Assembly: GCF_000021925.1 (NCBI RefSeq)
Contig: NC_011830.1
Coordinates: forward strand, 954,501-1,018,500
DNA length: 64,000 bases
Direction: 5' to 3'
Source: Desulfitobacterium hafniense DCB-2
GTDB taxonomy: Bacteria > Bacillota > Desulfitobacteriia > Desulfitobacteriales > Desulfitobacteriaceae
The notes below the pieces were generated by a model that was given only the letters and a program-made list of their open reading frames with translations, had not been told where the DNA came from and ran no database searches. Shown here piece after piece: positions 32,008 through 40,252 of this stretch; the stretch's first letter is position 1, and each line of letters opens with the position of its first letter. The position numbers and the translations under genes were made by a program.

Positions 32008-33078
32008 ATGAAAAAGCGCACCTTAATGATGGGAGTATTTTCTGTTCTCTTATCGCTGATCTTCTTAGGAGGGTGTGGTACCAATCAGAACAATCCCCCT
32101 AATGAACCGCCAAATAACAGTGAACAGCCGGCACAAGAGGATATGCTCGCGAATTGCCTTGCTTATCAGGAGAACACCAAATACGTGTATGAAGGACAGG
32201 GCAATGAATATGCCTCCTTTACCACCTATGTGGATTACTTCAAAGGAGACAAGGTGCAGTTGAGGACGAACAACGGAGGGACAGAGACAGTTCGCGTGCT
32301 GGGGCTCAACGCCGGTCAGATGATACAGCTTTTAGCCCAAGGAGAAACCTATTACCGGGAGGATCTGACCCAGAGCTCCAAACTTAACAGCAATGGGGAA
32401 GTTCTTCTGAAAGAGCCCTTAACTAAAGGTACATCATGGACCTTGGCAGATAACCGTAAGCGCACCATCACTAATGTGGATATGGACCTTTCAACTCCTG
32501 CCGGAGCCTACAAAGTGATAGAAGTGACGACAGAGGGTAAGGATAATACAATTATGGACTACTATGCTCCCGGTGTAGGGCTGGTGAAAACGGTGTATAA
32601 AGGCTCCGACGGCTATGAAGTGACTTCCACCTTAAGCAAATTAGAAAAGAACACACCTTTGGTACAACAAGTCAAGATCTATTATCCCAATATCGATGAC
32701 GGAAAAATTCATACTACAAATATTCCTTTATCCTTTAAGACCAACGATATTACCAAACAGATCTTTGAAGATGAGTTTAAAAAGCAGGCGGCCAATCATG
32801 GCAAACTCATTGGCGAGAATGTCAAAATCAAGAGCCTTTATCTTAATCAGGATGGCCGGGTCTATGTGGACTTTACTAAGAATTTTGTCACCGAAATGAA
32901 TGCAGGCGCAGGATATGAAGGAATGATCCTGCAAAGTATTGTCAATACATTAGGCAATTATTATGGGGCTTCGGAAATCTACCTTACCATGGAAGGGGAA
33001 CCCTACGCATCAGGGCATATTGAGATGAAGAAGGGCGAGTTTTTCAAGGTGAACATGGATAATGTAGTGGAAGGATAA
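32008..33078 (+). CDS. GerMN-domain lipoprotein
   Basis: 356 residues. A lipoprotein signal ends FLGGCG, followed by an Asn/Pro-rich linker, an unclassified central beta-rich domain (about 45-225) and a C-terminal GerMN domain with VYVDFTKNFVTEMNAGAGYE and LQSIVNTLGNYYGASEIYLT. GerM in Bacillus takes part in engulfment and germination by forming part of the mother-cell/forespore channel; this protein could be a spore-envelope or cell-surface relative. ATG 32008 has AAGGAGG 8 bases upstream, preferred over the in-frame ATG at 31981. It is monocistronic with a terminator at 33102. Confidence 0.83.
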   Translation: MKKRTLMMGVFSVLLSLIFLGGCGTNQNNPPNEPPNNSEQPAQEDMLANCLAYQENTKYVYEGQGNEYASFTTYVDYFKGDKVQLRTNNGGTETVRVLGLNAGQMIQLLAQGETYYREDLTQSSKLNSNGEVLLKEPLTKGTSWTLADNRKRTITNVDMDLSTPAGAYKVIEVTTEGKDNTIMDYYAPGVGLVKTVYKGSDGYEVTSTLSKLEKNTPLVQQVKIYYPNIDDGKIHTTNIPLSFKTNDITKQIFEDEFKKQAANHGKLIGENVKIKSLYLNQDGRVYVDFTKNFVTEMNAGAGYEGMILQSIVNTLGNYYGASEIYLTMEGEPYASGHIEMKKGEFFKVNMDNVVEG

Positions 33079-33101
33079 TGCTAAAAGCTGCTACCCCTGA
33101 G

Positions 33102-33137
33102 AGTTCAGGCGGAATTAAATCTGCCTGGACTTTCTCT
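33102..33137 (+). terminator. Terminator after GerMN gene
   Basis: AGTTCAGGCGGA / TCTGCCTGGACT hairpin followed by TTCTCTTT. Confidence 0.7.
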
Positions 33138-33253
33138 TTAGCTTAGCAGACCTTATTTAGGTATCTTGAGTCTTGTACTAAGAGTGGTTTTATGGTCTAA
33201 TAAATGCATGACTATTTTAGTGAAACGCTGTTTCGAAAAGGGGGAGCGCTTAA

Positions 33254-34408
33254 GTGCTTGAACGTCATCCGATTAAATATTTAGCTCCTGCCTGGTTTGC
33301 AGTAATCATGGGTACAGGAGGTCTGGCCAATATACTTTTTCTATGGCAGGATTCATTTCCGTTGGGACATCTTTTCAGTATAATATTAGCTGCTTTAGTA
33401 GGTCTGCTCTATTTTTGTGTGCTTGTACCCTGGGTGCTCCGTTGGTTTAAGTATTTCCCTTACGCTTACCGTGATCTGAATCATCCTTTGGCAGGAAACT
33501 TTTTTGTGACCATGCCTGTAGGTACGGCAATTTTGGGAACCAATATCTATCTCATCTGGAGCAAGTATCTTAGTGAGACCCTGACCTATTCCTTGATGTT
33601 CACCTTTTGGATCATTGCTATTATCGGGGTTACTTTCTTTACCTTTTACACCACCTTTAGAATGATGCGGGCGGAAGAGACACCCAAGCCGGAGATGGTT
33701 AATTTTTCTTGGATTATGGCTCCTATAGCCAATATGGCCGTTTCCCTGATTGGCAATCCTGTGCTGGAGCTTACCATGAAACTTCATCCTTCCTGGAGTG
33801 TATCCGTTCTCCTTATCAATACAGCCTTATTCGGGATCGGCTTTTTTCTTTTTATCTTTATGAGCGCTATTGTCTTCGTCCGTTTGGCCAATCATCCACT
33901 TCCCCCTGCAGAGACCATACCCTCTTTCGGAATTTTTCTCAGTGCAGTAGGGCTGGCGGTCAGCGCGATTATTGATGCTTCAAAGAATGCTCAAGAGCTG
34001 GGACTTTTAGCTTCCACGGATCTGGCCAACCTTATTGCTGCGGTCATATGGGGGTTCGGTATTTGGATCGTAGGCATTATTGCAATTATCAGTGTATATC
34101 AGCTCCGTAAAGGCGGCGGGATTCCCTTTAGTATGGGCTGGTGGGCCTATATCTTCCCCTTGGCAGCCTACACTATATGCAGTCAAAAAATTGCTGTGGT
34201 ATTCATTACTCCACTTGCTTCAGGTTATACAGCGTTTCTGACGGTTCTCCTTGCGCTTCTTTGGGTGTATACATTTGCGAACACAGTTCGTGGTGCGGTC
34301 AGCGGTAAATTTTTCGTTGGAACTCCTATTCAGGAGAATTCGCAAAGAGAAAAATGTCCATCGGCCTGTAAGACTGATTATGGTCAATCAGCCTTTCCTT
34401 TAAAATAA
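33254..34408 (+). CDS. TDT-family transporter (TehA/Mae1/SLAC1 type)
   Basis: A 384-residue membrane protein with ten hydrophobic segments. It opens IKYLAPAWFAVIMGTGGLANIL, the characteristic first helix of the tellurite-resistance/dicarboxylate transporter family. Members export or exchange C4-dicarboxylates, sulfite or anions. Here a LysR regulator, malic enzyme and citrate synthase lie close by, so a dicarboxylate is a reasonable guess. The start is a GTG at 33254, with GGGGAG 7 bases upstream. A bidirectional terminator separates it from the convergent lysR gene. A half-length paralogue follows at 35651. Confidence 0.87.
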   Translation: MLERHPIKYLAPAWFAVIMGTGGLANILFLWQDSFPLGHLFSIILAALVGLLYFCVLVPWVLRWFKYFPYAYRDLNHPLAGNFFVTMPVGTAILGTNIYLIWSKYLSETLTYSLMFTFWIIAIIGVTFFTFYTTFRMMRAEETPKPEMVNFSWIMAPIANMAVSLIGNPVLELTMKLHPSWSVSVLLINTALFGIGFFLFIFMSAIVFVRLANHPLPPAETIPSFGIFLSAVGLAVSAIIDASKNAQELGLLASTDLANLIAAVIWGFGIWIVGIIAIISVYQLRKGGGIPFSMGWWAYIFPLAAYTICSQKIAVVFITPLASGYTAFLTVLLALLWVYTFANTVRGAVSGKFFVGTPIQENSQREKCPSACKTDYGQSAFPLK

Positions 34409-34440
34409 AGCGTTGGTTCCTTATCTTTATCAGCTAATTA

Positions 34441-34497
34441 CAATAAAAGTACGGGACAAAGGTTTATTGTACCTTGCTCCCGTACTTTTATTGTGAT
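34441..34497. terminator. Bidirectional terminator between TDT and lysR genes
   Basis: CAATAAAAGTACGGGA pairs with TCCCGTACTTTTATTG, with A and T runs on both sides. Confidence 0.85.
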
Positions 34498-34535
34498 TAA
34501 GAAAAGGTAGGGTGAATGGGTGAATCACCAATACA

Positions 34536-35417
34536 TTAAAGAAAGTGCTTTTCTTTTAAAAAGGTCAATAATTCATGAGCGGCATGGGGAAGATAGCGTC
34601 CTTTCTTCCAAACCAAAGCCAGTTGCAGGCATAAGTTCGAGTCTGAAAAGGGTCGGTAAATGATGGTTTCAGAGTTAAGAACCTGGCAGATCTTCGTAGG
34701 CAAAAGGGCCAGACCAAGCTTAGCGGCCACCATCTGGGTCATTAATTCACGCTGGGAGGTTGCAAAGGCGATTTCTGGATTAATACCGGCCTTTTTGCAT
34801 CCAGCAATAATAATATCATGGAGCTTATAGTCGCTGTTGTATAGAATCAGTTGTTCTCCGGCAAAGTCTTTGTAATCGATACATTCCCTCAGAGCCAAAG
34901 GATGATTAGGGTGCATAATGACGCTAAGGGGGTCTTGCTCGAACCAAATCCATTCAAAGAGTTCCGGATCTTCCGGTGTAAAAATGCCGAAGTCCAGCAA
35001 ACCATCTTCAAGAGAGGCTTCAATCTTTTTAGGGCCATATTCGAAAAGCTGAACTTGAATCCTAGGATACTCGCTTTTAAAAGCACCGAGCATATGGGAG
35101 AAGGTGGTGACGGCAGTAATAGGAGGGAGTCCGATGTGGATCTTTCCTGTTTGCAGTTGGGCCAAGCCTTCTAACTGAGTGTTGATATTTCTAAAGGCTG
35201 CCACAATTTGTTGTGCTTGCTCAAGAACGAGTTCCCCGGCGTCGGTCAGTTTTACATATTTGGTACTGCGATAGAACAGTGCTTTTCCCAGCTCTGTCTC
35301 CAGATCCTTGATGGCTTTACTGATTGAGGGCTGGGAGGTATGGGTTACCTCAGCTGCGACGCTGAAACTTTTGTGACGTGCAACCTCGATGAAATATTCT
35401 AAATGCCGTATTTCCAT
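34536..35417 (-). CDS. LysR-family transcriptional regulator
   Basis: 293 residues with an N-terminal winged helix (MEIRHLEYFIEVARHKSFSV then THTSQPSISKAIKDLE) and a periplasmic-binding-like effector domain, most like the CcpC/CidR/YwbI branch. It probably responds to an organic acid such as citrate or malate. It lies between two TDT genes and before the isomerase/CitE/malic-enzyme group. The dyad GAATATATCGTATTC in its own promoter region recurs twice near 37.5 kb, suggesting autoregulation and control of those genes. ATG 35417 follows a weak GGTGGATGG site. Confidence 0.88.
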   Translation of the reverse strand: MEIRHLEYFIEVARHKSFSVAAEVTHTSQPSISKAIKDLETELGKALFYRSTKYVKLTDAGELVLEQAQQIVAAFRNINTQLEGLAQLQTGKIHIGLPPITAVTTFSHMLGAFKSEYPRIQVQLFEYGPKKIEASLEDGLLDFGIFTPEDPELFEWIWFEQDPLSVIMHPNHPLALRECIDYKDFAGEQLILYNSDYKLHDIIIAGCKKAGINPEIAFATSQRELMTQMVAAKLGLALLPTKICQVLNSETIIYRPFSDSNLCLQLALVWKKGRYLPHAAHELLTFLKEKHFL

Positions 35418-35450
35418 TTATCCATCCACCTTTGTATTTATTCGTTGTCT

Positions 35451-35465
35451 GAATATATCGTATTC
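35451..35465. promoter_or_regulatory. Candidate LysR operator, copy 1
   Basis: GAATA-N5-TATTC dyad, 34 bases upstream of the lysR start. The same 15-bp pattern occurs at 37436 and 37569. Confidence 0.5.
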
Positions 35466-35650
35466 GCAACGAGTATTTCACATCTTCAGATTGGATAATT
35501 AAAATGGGAAATAGAAGTGTGAAGAGTCTGAAGAGTAGATTCTTGAGATTGGATACCTTTTAAGTATAAGGCAAATTTCTGATATCTTCCAGACTTAGTA
35601 AAATTCCGGCACTCCTGAAAGGGTTATGTATATGCTAATGTCTACTTTCA

Positions 35651-36352
35651 GTGCTTTCCAAGAGGGCAAAAAGAGAAGAAATAAGAGAAGAGATAAATAA
35701 AGACGTGAATAAAGAGAGTAGACGGACTTGGTTCCTGGTACCCATGTTATATATGAGTGTTCAGCTTATTGGCAATGCCTGCTTGACAAGGGCGATTGTT
35801 CTTAATTTGAAGTGGATATGGCTGCTATTAGGAATAAACATTTTGTTATTCATAGTTGGGCTCCTGTGGTTTCACTTGATCAGTGTACTCGTTGTTATCA
35901 GAATTGCTCAGCGGTCGCTCACCTTTACTGAGATCAATATTTTTTTTGTTTTTATACTTGGTGCTGTAGGAGTGACTATCTGTACAATTCTTGATCTGGC
36001 TCAGAGCCTGTTCTTTATGGGTTTATTGGATAGTGCACAACCCTTGAAGCTTCTGACTTGCTTCTTCTGGGGATTTGGGGTTTGGATTGTTGGCTTTACC
36101 TTTATCCGATGGTGCTATCAGAATCAGAAGAAAATGCCAATCGGAGCGGAATGGGGGATATATATTTTTTCATTCCAGGTGTATACGGTTGCTTGTCACA
36201 AGATGGCTGCAGAATTCTTTTCTCCACTTACGTCGGGGGTTTCATCTCTAGTGACCATCCTGCTTATTGTACTTTGGTGCTGTTTTTTGGGAGAGATAGG
36301 GCAGAGGTATTTCTTGCATAAATTGTTTTGTGATAAAACAAAAGAGAAGTAG
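35651..36352 (+). pseudogene. Half-length TDT transporter paralogue (C-terminal half)
   Basis: The frame encodes about 233 residues that align with the C-terminal 210 residues of the transporter at 33254 (shared LIGN, FWGFGVWIVG against IWGFGIWIVG, SxLTSG). It contains about five membrane segments instead of ten. The first 28 residues are a charged stretch corresponding to a cytoplasmic loop, the GTG start has no ribosome site, and the 230 bases upstream do not encode the missing half. I judge it a 5'-truncated remnant, though translation as a five-helix protein is possible. The clean C-terminus and the terminator at its stop show that the 3' half is well kept. Confidence 0.6.
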
Positions 36353-36391
36353 AGTTTAAGTTCGTCAGTTGAACATAAACTCTACTTTTTA
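36349..36391 (+). terminator. Terminator at the end of the half-length TDT gene
   Basis: GTAGAGTTTAAGTTC pairs with GAACATAAACTCTAC, followed by TTTTT; the stem includes the stop codon. Confidence 0.88.
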
Positions 36392-36423
36392 GGCTTAAGC
36401 TAAGGAACGATTGTATTGAGAAC

Positions 36424-37335
36424 TTATACCTGATCCCAAGCTAGATTTAGTACTCTCTTGGCATTAGCGATCACCAATTCGGGGTCCTCGTCCTCATAGG
36501 GTTTGACCTCCAGGCTGACAATGGGCCGATTTTCTTTGTTAAGAAAGCCAATGTCCAGAAGGACGCGGAGGTATTCCACAAGTTCAGCCACATCATTTTC
36601 GCTCCCGGGGAAGCCAAATCGCGGGTGTTCATCGCCGTAGACGGGTGAGAGTTTGTCTTTGACAAGTGTATTGCCCATGTGAGCATGGATAATATAGTCT
36701 TTTACAGGGATCAGGGATTCAGCCGGTGTTTCCCGGAGTTGGGGCAGGTGGCTTAAGTCCACCATTAAGCCGAAGTTGTCGTATTCCCGGCGAATTTCCT
36801 TAGCATATCGTTGGGTGAGTGCCACAGGCCCAATCAAAGAGCATTTGTCAACATCATAGTCAAATACTTCAATAGCAATCTTCATATCCCCCTTGGATTT
36901 GGCGTAGGCACATATTTCTTTGGTAGAACGGATCAGTGCCTGATAGGCCTCCTCCTTCCGGGGTTCTTCATATTTTCCGCTGAGGAAGGCGAAATCCTTG
37001 GCGCCCATTTCATAGGCTTCATCAATACCTTCCTTTACGTTGGCCAGGGCTTGCAATCTTTCTTCCTCGTTGAGGGAGTTGATGTTCTGCTTGGTGGGCA
37101 GGAGCCGGGGCATTCCCGCATACGAGAACTCCATGTGGGAGGTCTCAATAATCTGCCTGGCTTTTTTTCGAACGGCGGGGTCTTTGATCCAGGTCATTTC
37201 GACTACTTCAAAGTACTCATCCATGGCAATTCTTCTCAGGGTTTCCAGGATAGGCCCTTCCCCTTTGCTGGTGCTGGGATAAGCCATAAAATGAACGAGG
37301 CCTACTTTCATATATTTACGAAAGGATTCATTCAT
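36424..37335 (-). CDS. Sugar phosphate isomerase/epimerase (xylose isomerase-like TIM barrel)
   Basis: 303 residues of the AP endonuclease 2-like TIM-barrel family. Metal-site candidates appear in order: IAIEVFDYD (Glu near 158), LMVDLSHLPQ (Asp/His near 194), IIHAHMGN (His near 217) and IVSLEVKP (Glu near 280). Substrates in this family are sugars, sugar phosphates, inosose or hydroxypyruvate; none is favoured by sequence. ATG 37335 follows GGAGGTTGCCTT. It is divergent from the CitE-like gene, and the shared intergenic region holds two copies of the putative LysR dyad. Confidence 0.82.
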   Translation of the reverse strand: MNESFRKYMKVGLVHFMAYPSTSKGEGPILETLRRIAMDEYFEVVEMTWIKDPAVRKKARQIIETSHMEFSYAGMPRLLPTKQNINSLNEEERLQALANVKEGIDEAYEMGAKDFAFLSGKYEEPRKEEAYQALIRSTKEICAYAKSKGDMKIAIEVFDYDVDKCSLIGPVALTQRYAKEIRREYDNFGLMVDLSHLPQLRETPAESLIPVKDYIIHAHMGNTLVKDKLSPVYGDEHPRFGFPGSENDVAELVEYLRVLLDIGFLNKENRPIVSLEVKPYEDEDPELVIANAKRVLNLAWDQV

Positions 37336-37435
37336 AAGGCAACCTCCTTAAGCCTTAGTCCAGATGTCTTTACAAAAAACTTGTGATTCATCCTTAGAAT
37401 AAAGAGTTTTCCTGAGGGAGTAAAATAGCCATTTA

Positions 37436-37450
37436 GAATATTGCGTATTC
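37436..37450. promoter_or_regulatory. Candidate LysR operator, copy 2
   Basis: GAATATTGCGTATTC, the same GAATA-N5-TATTC dyad as before lysR, 101 bases upstream of the isomerase start. Confidence 0.5.
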
Positions 37451-37568
37451 AAAGAGAGAATAAAGAGAGTGAATCAGCAAACGAATAAGCAAAATGAAGA
37501 AATTGCGCAGAGGAGTAATATGAACATGTAATATGAACATGGGAAAAATCAGAGCTTATTCAGCTCCT

Positions 37569-37583
37569 AAATATACTGTATTC
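37569..37583. promoter_or_regulatory. Candidate LysR operator, copy 3
   Basis: AAATATACTGTATTC differs from the other two by one arm base. It lies 90 bases before the CitE-like start. The extended region also contains TATTCAGAATA, a second overlapping palindrome. Confidence 0.45.
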
Positions 37584-37672
37584 AGAATAGGTATTTTACT
37601 TAAGGGAACAGGGTATCTACAATGAAGGCACAATAGGAGTATGAAAGCTCTGATTTAGAAGGGGGAAAGAAA

Positions 37673-38569
37673 ATGGCTATTATGAGATCAGTGCTGTTTG
37701 TCGCGGGAAATGATAAGGAGGCTCTGGATGAGGCCTTAACCTATGGAGCAGATGCACTTATTTTGGATCTGGAGGACTTGGTGCCACCGTTGGAAAAATC
37801 TAGAGCACGCCGAATGGTGCGCGTGAATATTAAGCATGCAGGCTCTCAAGGAGCCGAGGTATGGGTTCGGGTGAATGCCTGGGAAACGAATATGACTGAT
37901 GATGACCTGGAAGCCGCAGTATGTGAAGGCCTGACAGGAATCAATCTGACCAAGGTTGCCGGTGCCGGCGATGTACAACGTCTGGCGTGGAGGCTTGAAG
38001 AATTGGAACGGAAGAATGGTTTGGCCGTAGGCAGCATCAAGATCTGCCTGCTTATTGAGACAGCCATAGGGGTCATCAACGCCTATGAGTCTTGTGCCGC
38101 CAGCCCTCGTGTTGCGGCAGCCATTTTTGGAGCTGTAGATTATACCCGCGATATGCAGGTTAAACTGACCCCTGAAGCCAAAGAGCAGCAGTTTGCCCGG
38201 GGTTATGTGGCCGTTGCGGCTCGTGCTGCCGGTGTTATAGCCCTTGATGCACCATTTCTTAATTACACCGATAAAGAAGGCTATGTGCATAACATAGCCG
38301 AAGGACGCCAGTTGGGGTATAAAGGCCGGATGATTGTTCACCCCAGCCTTGTGGAGGCTGCTAACCGTCTTTATGCTCCTGATCCGGAGGATGTACAATG
38401 GGCCGGAGAGATTAAGAAAGTTTTCGAGGAAGAAGCTATTGCTAAGGGGAAAGCAGCAATCGTTTATAAGGATAAGCTGGTGGATACTCCTGTGTATAGC
38501 AATGCTCTCGACATTCTTGCAAATCAGGCTGAGATTGATGCCAAGCTGGGGATAAGCATACAGGAATAA
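37673..38569 (+). CDS. CitE-like HpcH/HpaI aldolase/citrate lyase family protein
   Basis: 298 residues with the TIM-barrel signatures RSVLFVAGN, DALILDLEDLVPP (metal-binding Glu/Asp), VRVN and LLIETAIGVINAYE. Family members cleave or form citryl-CoA, malyl-CoA, citramalyl-CoA or similar thioesters. No citrate lyase alpha or gamma subunit is nearby, so a stand-alone malyl-/citramalyl-CoA lyase role fits better than citrate lyase. ATG 37673 follows GGGGGAAAG. The malic enzyme gene follows after 34 bases, so both are probably co-transcribed under the LysR dyads. Confidence 0.87.
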   Translation: MAIMRSVLFVAGNDKEALDEALTYGADALILDLEDLVPPLEKSRARRMVRVNIKHAGSQGAEVWVRVNAWETNMTDDDLEAAVCEGLTGINLTKVAGAGDVQRLAWRLEELERKNGLAVGSIKICLLIETAIGVINAYESCAASPRVAAAIFGAVDYTRDMQVKLTPEAKEQQFARGYVAVAARAAGVIALDAPFLNYTDKEGYVHNIAEGRQLGYKGRMIVHPSLVEAANRLYAPDPEDVQWAGEIKKVFEEEAIAKGKAAIVYKDKLVDTPVYSNALDILANQAEIDAKLGISIQE

Positions 38570-38603
38570 TTTTTAGGATTAATGGATAAAGGAAGTGGTT
38601 GAA

Positions 38604-39839
38604 ATGTCTTTAAGGGAGAATGCCCTAAAACTTCATGCTGATCATCGCGGTAAAATCAAGATTGCGCTTAAAGTTCCCTGCCGTGATTATAATGATTTGA
38701 GTTTAGCCTATTCACCGGGGGTAGCTGAACCTTGTATGGAGATTGCCCAAGATCCTGAATTGGTGAATACCTACACGAACCGGGCTAATTGTGTGGCAGT
38801 CGTGTCCAATGGGACAGCAGTCCTTGGTCTTGGCGATATAGGTGCACGTGCAGCCATGCCTGTTATGGAAGGGAAATCCCTTTTGTTCAAAAATTTTGCT
38901 GGGGTAGACTCTTTCCCCATTTGCTTAGATACAAAGAATATTGACAAGATTGTTGAAGTGGTCAAATTACTGGAGCCTACCTTTGGAGGGATCAATCTGG
39001 AGGATATTAAAGCTCCTGAGTGCTTTGAGATTGAGGAAAAGCTGAAAGCAGTCTATGATGGCCCGGTATTCCATGATGATCAGCATGGTACAGCTGTTGT
39101 GACCCTGGCCGCGATGTTTAATGCCTTGAAAATAGTCAACAAGGAGCTGAAAGATGTCAAGATCGTAACCAGCGGAGCCGGTGCAGCCGGCATGGCTATT
39201 GTTAAGCTGCTGATGGATTGCGGTCTTCAAAATGTCATCATGTGTGATACCAAGGGGACGATTTATAAGGGTCGTGCCGAAGGGATGAATAAGTATAAAG
39301 AGGAAATCGCTTTAAGGACCAATCCCGCCATGGTTAAAGGCAGCCTTGGGGAAGCTTTGAAAGGCGCCGACGTATTTATCGGCATCTCTGTAGGCAATAC
39401 GGTGACTCAGGAAATGATTCGCACCATGGCCAAAGATGCGATTGTCTTTGCTCAGGCTAATCCGGTTCCTGAAATCATGCCTGAAGAAGCAAAAGAGGCG
39501 GGGGCAGCTGTAATAGGAACAGGCCGTTCCGACTACCCCAACCAAATTAACAATATTCTCTCTTTCCCCGGAATTTTCCGTGGGACCTTTGATGTTGAAG
39601 CGAGAGAAATCAATGGGCCAATGAAAATTGCCGCTGCGGAAGCAATTGCTTCCATTGTCAGCCCTGAGGAGCTCAGTGCAGAGTATATCATTCCGAAAGC
39701 CTTCGACAAGCGGGTGGCACCTGCTGTAGCCGCAGCTGTAGCCAAAGCGGCCATGGAGAGCGGTGTGGCAAAAAGGAAGGTCGATCCAGAGCAGGTTGCT
39801 CTGAATTTAACCAGCTTACTTGCCCAAGAGGGCAAATAA
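38604..39839 (+). CDS. NAD(P)-dependent malic enzyme
   Basis: Oxidative decarboxylation of malate to pyruvate and CO2. The 411-residue short bacterial form lacks a phosphotransacetylase domain. It shows YSPGVAEPC, the metal motif FHDDQHGTA near residue 150 and the nucleotide-site SGAGAAGMAI. ATG 38604 is preferred over the GTG at 38595, with GGAAGTGG upstream. It is cytoplasmic and lies second in the CitE-like/malic enzyme pair. Together with the lyase and citrate synthase it links acetyl-CoA, malate and pyruvate. Confidence 0.94.
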   Translation: MSLRENALKLHADHRGKIKIALKVPCRDYNDLSLAYSPGVAEPCMEIAQDPELVNTYTNRANCVAVVSNGTAVLGLGDIGARAAMPVMEGKSLLFKNFAGVDSFPICLDTKNIDKIVEVVKLLEPTFGGINLEDIKAPECFEIEEKLKAVYDGPVFHDDQHGTAVVTLAAMFNALKIVNKELKDVKIVTSGAGAAGMAIVKLLMDCGLQNVIMCDTKGTIYKGRAEGMNKYKEEIALRTNPAMVKGSLGEALKGADVFIGISVGNTVTQEMIRTMAKDAIVFAQANPVPEIMPEEAKEAGAAVIGTGRSDYPNQINNILSFPGIFRGTFDVEAREINGPMKIAAAEAIASIVSPEELSAEYIIPKAFDKRVAPAVAAAVAKAAMESGVAKRKVDPEQVALNLTSLLAQEGK

Positions 39840-40252
39840 GATAGGTACAATTCCTCCTAAATAGTTAAGCAAAGAAGCAGCCTCAGCCATGGCTGTTTCT
39901 TTGTCGATCTCACCTTCCTGCAGTGCATTTTCATTAAGTTCAGTGAAGCAAGAGTGCGAAGGCGAAGACAACAAGTTTTATCGTTGTCAAGCTAAAGTGA
40001 AAGAACCAAAGTGAAGATGAGGCAAAAAGGGAGCTGTTGCACTGTGAACAAAATAGTTCGCAATGTAACAGCTCCCTTTAAATTGAGAGAAGCCCATATA
40101 ATTCTATCCTAAAGGCCGAAAGGCTTTTATTACACTATCAAAAAGTATAAGGGCAACCAGCGACTTCGCCTCATCAAGCATGGGTTCAAGGCAAACAAGT
40201 GCGAAGACAGTGTCTTCGGGCGAAGCCGGGTTTTCTTTAAGACTTGATGGTG
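39840..40252. other. Intergenic region with hairpins and short repeats
   Basis: It holds the terminator at 40022, a GACAAC / GTTGTC hairpin (about 39966-39988) and several copies of a GCGAAG(A/G)C-type motif in both orientations (about 39956, 40160, 40201, 40219), including GAAGACAGTGTCTTC. No reading frame in it looks coding. It may be the remains of a small repeat element. Confidence 0.45.
40022..40080 (+). terminator. Terminator downstream of malic enzyme
   Basis: AAAGGGAGCTGTT pairs with AACAGCTCCCTTT across a 28-base loop containing a smaller stem. Confidence 0.7.

Larger units (their letters stand above)
37336..37672. other. Divergent intergenic region with regulatory dyads
   Basis: It separates the leftward isomerase gene from the rightward CitE-like gene and holds two copies of the 15-bp dyad described separately. 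No clear consensus promoter pair was found. Confidence 0.5.
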
